In this document: piece by piece, positions 6,347 through 10,719 of the stretch | Layout: each line of letters begins with the position of its first letter | Position numbering within the stretch: the first letter of the stretch is position 1 | Source: Pseudomonadota bacterium | Lineage (GTDB): Bacteria; Pseudomonadota; Gammaproteobacteria; Burkholderiales; Gallionellaceae | Length of the DNA stretch: 10,719 nucleotides | Reading direction: 5' to 3' | NCBI GenBank assembly: GCA_021847165.1 | Contig: JAJZUH010000058.1 | Location: forward strand, 1-10,719 | Made by a program: the position numbers and the translations under genes | Notes under the pieces: generated by a model | What the model saw: the letters and a program-made list of their open reading frames with translations, nothing else | What the model was told of the DNA's origin: nothing | The model's database searches: none

Positions 6347-8296
6347 CTAACGGCGCGGATGGAAGGTGAGCGGTACTGCCGAGGGGGGCGGCATCTTCAG
6401 GATGTGCTTTTTCATCTTCCCCTTCACGTGCATTTCACATGCCCTGCAGTCGAATTCCAGCCGCAGCTTCTCGCTGCCGTTGATCAGCATCATCGGTTCG
6501 GCGCGCACCTGGCCCTGCACGCCAATTACGCCTTTGGCCTGCTTCGGGCACAGGCTCAGGGAATAGCGGATGCAGTGACGGGTGATCATCAGCGAAACCT
6601 CGCCGTCCTCCTCGTGCGCCTCGTAGGCGGCGGCCATCAGCCTGACGCCATGCCTGGCATAGAAGGCGCGGGCCGCCTCGTTGTATACGTTGGCGAGGAA
6701 GCTGAGGGTCTCCTCCGGATATCTGGCCGGGGGTTCGGCAGCGGCCTTGCGCACCGGCCGCACGTACGCGGCGAGGCGCGCGGCTTCGAGCCGTTCGACT
6801 GCCTCGCGGCGCAGCCGGTTGGCCAGCGAACTGGGCACGAACCACGGTTGCGTCCACTTGATGTCGAGCGCGTTCAGTTCGAAGTCGGTGTTGCCGAAAC
6901 GTGCGAGTTGCTCGCGCACGCTGCTTTCCGCCTCGGCCGGGTGCCTGGCGGGCTGCTGCTCGAAGTCGGCGCAGGCCGCGACAACGATGCCGTCTTCATC
7001 CTGCAGCGTGAGCGAGAAGCCTGCTGCGGTCTCGGCGAAGGTCGCACTTACGCCGATGCGGCGTTCGGCCGATTTCCTGCCGAGCGCCAGTTCCCAGGCG
7101 TGGTCGCGGTTGCGGTTGATGGCGAGGCCGGGGCGCAATCCTGGCAGCGTGTGCATCGGCTCGTTCGGATAGATGCGCCAGACGTTGCCTTTGCGTTCGA
7201 CCACGTTGGCCTGCAGGCCGACGACCTCGCGCTTGTGCAGGTAGTTCAGGCCGTCGCTGTTGGCGAGCTCCTCGGCTGCCTCCATCTCGAACCATTTGTC
7301 GCCGATCTGCGTCACGGAACCCAGTTCCAGGCCGACGAAGGTCGGCGTGTCGAATGCGCCGATGTCGGCCTTGCGTCCCTGCGAGAAATAATCCGTCGAG
7401 CCGCGATGGAAGGTCTTGTCCGGATCGGGCGTGAACAGCAGCCGGGTCTTGCCGCTCGATGCGGCATGCAGTTCCGGGCGCTCGTTCAGTATCTCGTCCA
7501 GCAGCCGGCGGTAATGGCCGGTGATGTTCTTCACGTAAGCCGCTTCCTTGTAGCGTCCTTCGATCTTGAAACTGCGTACGCCGGCGTCGATCAGCGCGCG
7601 CAGGTTGCCGCTCTGGTTGTTGTCCTTGACCGACAACAGGTGTTTCTCGAAGGCGACGACGCGGCCGTGCGCATCCTCCAGCGTGTAGGGCAGTCGGCAG
7701 GCCTGCGAACAATCGCCGCGGTTGGCGCTGCGTCCCGTGTGCGCATGGCTGATGTTGCACTGACCGGAATAGGCCACACACAGGGCGCCGTGGATGAAGT
7801 GCTCGATGAGCGTATCCGCGGGCACGGCGGCCCGCACCTTGGCGATCTCCTGCAGGGTCAGTTCGCGCGCCAGCACGATCTGCGAGAAGCCGACCTCGGC
7901 CAGGAAGCGCGCTTTCTCGGGCGTGCGGATGTCGCACTGGGTCGAGGCGTGCAGGGCTATGGGGGGCAGGTCGAGTTCCAGCAGACCCATGTCCTGCACG
8001 ATCAGCGCATCGACCCCGGCGTCGTAGCAATCGCGGGCCAGCTGGCGCGCCGCTTCCAGCTCGGCATCGTGCAGGATGGTGTTGAGCGTGACGTAGATGC
8101 GCGCGTGGAAACGGTGCGCGTATTGCACCAGCCCGGCAATGTCGGCGAGCGAATTGCCTGCCTTGTCGCGCGCACCGAATGCCGGTCCGCCGATATAGAC
8201 CGCATCCGCCCCGTGCAGGATGGCTTCGCGCCCGATGGACGCAGTCCTGGCGGGGGCAAGCAGTTCGAGGGCCTGTGAGTTCGGGTGTTCGGACAT
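6347..8296 (-). CDS. rlhA: 23S rRNA 5-hydroxycytidine C2501 synthase RlhA (peptidase U32 family)
   Basis: Forms 5-hydroxycytidine at C2501 of 23S rRNA near the peptidyl transferase centre. At 649 residues it matches E. coli RlhA (YdcP, 653), not the shorter tRNA hydroxylase TrhP (about 450). The N-terminal U32 barrel opens ELLAPARTASIGREAILHGADAVYIGGP and includes TLNTILHD, ALIVQDMG and LHASTQCDIRT. The signature region 168-204 (IHGALCVAYSGQC, TGRSANRGDCSQACRLPY) supplies C173, C180, C196 and C200, the expected Fe-S ligands. The C-terminal RlhA-type extension has LSFLANVYNEAARAFY, AAYEAHEE, LCPKQAKG and FDCRACEMHVKGKMKKHILKMP, very close to the E. coli protein from memory. ATG 8296 follows fur by 78 bp on the same strand, but no Shine-Dalgarno precedes it and a consensus -10 ends 9 bases upstream, so its own transcript may be nearly leaderless. 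Confidence 0.96.
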   Translation of the reverse strand: MSEHPNSQALELLAPARTASIGREAILHGADAVYIGGPAFGARDKAGNSLADIAGLVQYAHRFHARIYVTLNTILHDAELEAARQLARDCYDAGVDALIVQDMGLLELDLPPIALHASTQCDIRTPEKARFLAEVGFSQIVLARELTLQEIAKVRAAVPADTLIEHFIHGALCVAYSGQCNISHAHTGRSANRGDCSQACRLPYTLEDAHGRVVAFEKHLLSVKDNNQSGNLRALIDAGVRSFKIEGRYKEAAYVKNITGHYRRLLDEILNERPELHAASSGKTRLLFTPDPDKTFHRGSTDYFSQGRKADIGAFDTPTFVGLELGSVTQIGDKWFEMEAAEELANSDGLNYLHKREVVGLQANVVERKGNVWRIYPNEPMHTLPGLRPGLAINRNRDHAWELALGRKSAERRIGVSATFAETAAGFSLTLQDEDGIVVAACADFEQQPARHPAEAESSVREQLARFGNTDFELNALDIKWTQPWFVPSSLANRLRREAVERLEAARLAAYVRPVRKAAAEPPARYPEETLSFLANVYNEAARAFYARHGVRLMAAAYEAHEEDGEVSLMITRHCIRYSLSLCPKQAKGVIGVQGQVRAEPMMLINGSEKLRLEFDCRACEMHVKGKMKKHILKMPPPSAVPLTFHPRR

Positions 8297-8305
8297 GGGG
8301 CGTGA

Positions 8306-8311
8306 ATTATA
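8306..8311 (-). promoter_or_regulatory. Consensus -10 box (TATAAT) immediately upstream of rlhA
   Basis: Perfect TATAAT on the minus strand, followed by nine bases (TCACGCCCC) and then the rlhA ATG. A normal start 6-8 bases after the box would leave a leader of about one to three bases. No convincing -35 is seen at 17 bases (GCAGGC), so the promoter call rests on the -10 only. Confidence 0.45.
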
Positions 8312-8374
8312 CCGGAGTCGGCGGTGCAGCCTGCCCGGGTGGCTGATCGATGCAGCGGGACCTGCGGGAAAGCG

Positions 8375-8815
8375 TCAAACCCCCTTGGGTTTGTGCGGGC
8401 ATTTCGTCTTGATGCAATCCGCATAGATATGCAGCGAGTGATCGTGCACGGCGAATCCCAGTTCGGCCGCCACCTTCTTCTGGCGCGACTCGATGGTCGT
8501 ATCGTAGAACTCTTCCACGTGCCCGCATTGCAGGCAGACGATGTGGTCGTGGTGCTTGCCCTCGTTGAGTTCGAACACCGATTTGCCGCCTTCGAAATAG
8601 TGGCGCACCAGCAAGCCGGCGTGCTCGAACTGGGTCAGCACGCGGTAGACCGTGGCCAGGCCGACGTCATCGCCGCTGGCCAGCAGTTGCTTGTACACGT
8701 CTTCTGCGCTCTTGTGGCGGTCCTGGCCGGAGGTGAACAGGTCCAATATCTTGAGCCGCGGCAGGGTGGACTTCAGGCCCGCGTTCTTCAGGTGTTCCGG
8801 TTGAGATTTTTCCAT
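8375..8815 (-). CDS. fur: Ferric uptake regulator Fur
   Basis: Fe2+-dependent dimeric repressor of iron uptake genes, 146 residues (E. coli Fur is 148). The N-terminal winged helix covers about residues 8-83 (LKSTLPRLKILDLF, SAEDVYKQLL, VGLATVYRVLTQFEHAGLL). The C-terminal metal and dimer domain has GKHHDHIVCLQCGHVEEF, with H88, H89, D90 and H91 as metal ligands and C94 and C97 as the first structural zinc pair; C134 and C139 (DCIKTKCP) complete the set. ATG 8815 fits the normal Fur N-terminus. It is divergent from the cupredoxin/FTR1 operon with a Fur box in between, which suggests control of that operon and possibly of fur itself. rlhA follows on the same strand. Confidence 0.97.
   Translation of the reverse strand: MEKSQPEHLKNAGLKSTLPRLKILDLFTSGQDRHKSAEDVYKQLLASGDDVGLATVYRVLTQFEHAGLLVRHYFEGGKSVFELNEGKHHDHIVCLQCGHVEEFYDTTIESRQKKVAAELGFAVHDHSLHIYADCIKTKCPHKPKGV
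8376..8393 (-). other. Hairpin overlapping the fur stop codon
   Basis: Inverted repeat CAAACCC / GGGTTTG with a 4-base loop, covering the last codons and two bases of the TGA stop of fur. The bases that follow on the minus strand (ACGCTTTCCC) include only three T, so termination would be weak. It may partly separate fur from rlhA. Confidence 0.3.
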
Positions 8816-8858
8816 GTCCGGCGGTCTCCGTGGTTTTTCGCATCTTGCCTGAAAGTGC

Positions 8859-8887
8859 TTGCAATTGCAAATGAGAACGATTATCGT
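8859..8887 (+). promoter_or_regulatory. Putative promoter of the cupredoxin-FTR1 operon
   Basis: TTGCAA (8859-8864) and TATCGT (8882-8887) with 17-base spacing are a plausible sigma-70 pair leading to the cupredoxin ATG at 8916. The -35 lies in a perfect 12-bp palindrome (TTGCAATTGCAA, 8859-8870). The Fur box covers the spacer and most of the -10, the expected layout for iron-dependent repression. Confidence 0.5.
8867..8885. promoter_or_regulatory. Fur box
   Basis: gcaaatgagaacgattatc matches 14 of 19 positions of the classical Fur consensus GATAATGATAATCATTATC. It overlaps a near-palindrome AACGAT-T-ATCGTT at 8876-8888. It lies 52 bp from the fur start and 31 bp from the cupredoxin start, so one site could serve both divergent directions. 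Confidence 0.82.
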
Positions 8888-8915
8888 TTGCGTAAATCAA
8901 CAATCGAGGGCCGCC

Positions 8916-9233
8916 ATGAAGTACATCAGTCTTGTTGTCTTGCTGTTCCCGCTGGCTGCGTTTGCAGGCGATACCGGCTACACGCTGGTCATCCGCGATC
9001 ATCGCTTCCAGCCGCCGGAGCTGAGTGTCCCCGCAGGCGCCAAGATCAGGCTGCAGATCGAGAACCAGGATGAGACCGCGGAAGAGTTCGATAGCTATGC
9101 GCTGAACCGGGAGAAGGTCGTCACCGGGCATGGCACTGCCACGCTTTATATCGGTCCGCTGAGTCCGGGGCGCTATCCCTTCATGGGCGAGTTCAACCAG
9201 GCGACTGCCCAGGGCGTCATCGTCGCGCAATAG
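8916..9233 (+). CDS. Periplasmic cupredoxin-domain protein of an FTR1 iron-uptake operon
   Basis: 105-residue secreted protein, signal peptide about 1-17 (MKYISLVVLLFPLAAFA), then one cupredoxin-like beta-sandwich: YTLVIRDHRFQPPELSVPAGAKIRLQIEN, the stretch EEFDSYALNREKVV typical of cupredoxins that accompany FTR1, and YIGPLSPGRYPFMGEFN. There is no Cys, and only His29 and His72 are present, so it cannot form a classical type-1 copper site; it more likely binds iron or copper another way and passes it to, or oxidises it for, the permease. ATG 8916 is chosen for the GAGGG seven bases upstream and the clean signal peptide; the frame is open back to 8859, inside the Fur box. It is 12 bp ahead of the FTR1 gene. 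EfeO of E. coli has a related N-terminal domain, but no imelysin domain is present here. Confidence 0.88.
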   Translation: MKYISLVVLLFPLAAFAGDTGYTLVIRDHRFQPPELSVPAGAKIRLQIENQDETAEEFDSYALNREKVVTGHGTATLYIGPLSPGRYPFMGEFNQATAQGVIVAQ

Positions 9234-9245
9234 GAGAGTCAGGCC

Positions 9246-10079
9246 ATGTTCGGAACCGCCATCATCGTTTTTCGGGAAGTGCTGGAAGCGTCCCTCATTA
9301 TCGGGATCGTTGCCGCCGCGACGCACAGCGTGCCGGGCAGCAGGCGCTGGCTGGCCGCCGGTCTGCTGGCAGGCCTGGCCGGGGCGGCAGCGGTTGCGGC
9401 TTTCGCGGATGCGATCGGCTCGTTCGCCAGCGGCTTCGGGCAGGAACTGCTCAATGCAACGGTGCTGGGCATCGCGGTGCTGATGCTGGCCTGGCATAAC
9501 ATCTGGATGGCGTCGCATGGCGCCGAACTGGCGGCCAGCGCACGTGCAGTGGGGAAGGACATCCGCGACGGGCGCAGCGAATGTTCGGCGCTCCTGCTCA
9601 TCGTCGGGCTGGCCGTGCTGCGGGAAGGATCGGAAACCGTGTTGTTCCTCTACGGCATTGCGGCTTCCGAGCACGGACGGTCCTCGATGCTGCTGGGCGG
9701 CTTGGTCGGACTGTCGCTCGGCGTTGCGGCCGGCTATGCGATCTACGCCGGTTTGCTGCGCGTGCCGTTGCGCTGGTTCTTTGCCGCGACCAGCGTGCTG
9801 GTGTTGCTGCTCGCGGCCGGCATGGCGTCGCAGGCGGCGCGTTTCCTGATCCAGGCCGATCTGCTGCCCAGCCTGGCGGCCCCCTTGTGGGATACCTCGG
9901 CGCTGTTGCCGGAGAGCGGCGTGGCCGGATTGTTGTTGCATAGCCTGGTGGGGTATGACTCCCGTCCGGCGGGCATGCAGCTGGTCTTTTACATCTCCGC
10001 GCTGGTCCTCATCGGCACGGGCATGCAATGGGCCAGGCGTTTGCACAAGGCGAATTCCCGGACGGGAGCGGCCGAATGA
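9246..10079 (+). CDS. FTR1-family iron permease
   Basis: Inner-membrane high-affinity iron permease, 277 residues (E. coli EfeU is 276), predominantly hydrophobic with about seven membrane helices. Both REXXE iron-binding motifs are intact: R10-E11-V-L-E14 in the first helix (IVFREVLEASLII) and R126-E127-G-S-E130 in the fourth (LAVLREGSETVLFLYG). These are the residues known to be needed for iron transport in the family. AGGAG precedes the ATG by about ten bases. It lies between the cupredoxin gene and the beta-barrel gene, which it overlaps by ATGA. An EfeB-type peroxidase and EfeO are not in the visible part, so this is an FTR1-cupredoxin type system, not a complete EfeUOB. Confidence 0.94.
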   Translation: MFGTAIIVFREVLEASLIIGIVAAATHSVPGSRRWLAAGLLAGLAGAAAVAAFADAIGSFASGFGQELLNATVLGIAVLMLAWHNIWMASHGAELAASARAVGKDIRDGRSECSALLLIVGLAVLREGSETVLFLYGIAASEHGRSSMLLGGLVGLSLGVAAGYAIYAGLLRVPLRWFFAATSVLVLLLAAGMASQAARFLIQADLLPSLAAPLWDTSALLPESGVAGLLLHSLVGYDSRPAGMQLVFYISALVLIGTGMQWARRLHKANSRTGAAE

Positions 10080-10719
10080 GATACGGACAACTCGCCGTCA
10101 TGCTATGCCTGACCGCAATGCTCGCCGGCAGGGCCTATGCCGGTCCTGCCGATTACGTCTACACGCCGAATGTGGAATACGGCGAACGGGAAATCGATTT
10201 CAAGGGGGGCGCCTACCGGCAGCCGAACGGCGGCTACGCCCAGGGCCAGAGCATCGGATTCGGGTACGGGGCCACCGAGCACTGGTTCACCGAGCTCTAC
10301 CTGAAGCAGGAGAACATCGCGAATCAGGTTGCCAACGTGTTCGAATGGGAAAACAAATTCCAGCTCACCGAAACGGGGGAATATCCGCTGGACGTGGGAT
10401 TCGTCACCGAACTGGAATCTCCGTTGAGCAACAACACTCCCTGGGAATTAAGGGTGGGGCCGTTGCTGCAGACGGAATTCGGCAAGCTGCAGCTGAACGG
10501 CAACATGCTGTTCGAGCGCGCGTTCGGTACGGCGGACGAGAATGGCGTGCCCTACACCACCAACTTCAGTTACCAGTGGCAGGCCAAATACCGCTGGCAG
10601 CCCGCCTTCGAGTTCGGCATGCAGGGGTTCGGCGACATGGGCAAATGGGATGCCTGGAACAGGCAGGCGGACCAGGTACACCGCCTCGGGCCGGCCATCT
10701 TCGGCAAGCTGCCGCTCGG
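10076..10719 (+). CDS. Putative outer-membrane beta-barrel protein (partial, C-terminus beyond window)
   Basis: Translated from ATG 10076 to the right edge without a stop, about 214 residues. The signal peptide is about 1-22 (MRYGQLAVMLCLTAMLAGRAYA). The mature part has alternating aromatic/hydrophobic and polar residues typical of beta-barrel strands (EREIDFKGGAY, SIGFGYGATEHWFTELYLK, FQLTETGEYPLDVGFVTELE, WELRVGPLLQTEFGKLQLNGNMLFER, TTNFSYQWQAKYRWQPAFEFGMQGFGDM). No TonB box or plug domain is visible, which argues against a siderophore receptor. The start overlaps the FTR1 stop (ATGA), with GGGAG about eight bases upstream. Its place as third gene suggests a role in moving iron or copper across the outer membrane, but I do not recognise a characterised family. 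Confidence 0.8.
   Translation, partial: MRYGQLAVMLCLTAMLAGRAYAGPADYVYTPNVEYGEREIDFKGGAYRQPNGGYAQGQSIGFGYGATEHWFTELYLKQENIANQVANVFEWENKFQLTETGEYPLDVGFVTELESPLSNNTPWELRVGPLLQTEFGKLQLNGNMLFERAFGTADENGVPYTTNFSYQWQAKYRWQPAFEFGMQGFGDMGKWDAWNRQADQVHRLGPAIFGKLPL

Noticed and set aside
6359..8278. A 639-codon open frame on the plus strand
   Set aside because: It is the antisense of rlhA. GC-rich third positions keep the opposite strand open; the translation has no recognisable domain, whereas the minus strand is clear RlhA.
8376..8393. Strong intrinsic terminator after fur
   Set aside because: The stem is only 7 bp and overlaps the stop codon, and only three T bases appear within the following ten, so it is listed only as a hairpin.
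8667..10046. A 459-codon open frame on the minus strand
   Set aside because: It runs antisense through the cupredoxin and FTR1 genes and into fur; the product is Gln/Arg-rich low-complexity sequence typical of shadow frames.

Overview
The window looks like a piece of a GC-rich betaproteobacterial chromosome (Nitrosomonadales/Burkholderiales type). This is inferred from protein style and gene content (RlhA, Fur, FCD-type GntR next to a DctP TRAP system, FTR1 with a cupredoxin), not from a marker gene. It holds eleven protein-coding genes, two of them cut by the window ends. I saw no rRNA, tRNA, insertion sequence, CRISPR array or prophage gene.

Region 1 (1-3272): a TRAP transporter operon on the minus strand, dctP-dctQ-dctM, with dctM running off the left end. 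A divergent FCD-family GntR regulator faces it. The 182-bp gap between dctP and the regulator carries a cluster of AT-rich palindromes of the type bound by FCD regulators, so the regulator probably controls both itself and the transporter. A perfect 8-bp hairpin sits between dctP and dctQ.

Region 2 (3273-3792): a small secreted protein made almost entirely of charged heptads with Asp and Arg at fixed positions. It is followed by a strong hairpin shared with the convergent serC-like gene.

Region 3 (3792-6346): a two-gene minus-strand operon encoding an ATP-grasp protein with a helical TPR-like N-terminal part, then a SerC-type PLP aminotransferase. The genes overlap by 4 bp (ATGA). A two-stem structured element lies upstream of the pair, just after the rlhA stop codon. 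The substrate of the pair cannot be read from the sequence. This is the best candidate here for an undescribed pathway.

Region 4 (6347-10719): an iron-centred block. rlhA (23S rRNA C2501 hydroxylase) and fur lie on the minus strand. Divergent from fur is a plus-strand operon of periplasmic cupredoxin, FTR1 iron permease and a putative outer-membrane beta-barrel (cut by the right end). A clear Fur box lies between fur and the operon, over a plausible promoter. rlhA has a consensus -10 box so close to its ATG that its own transcript would be nearly leaderless.
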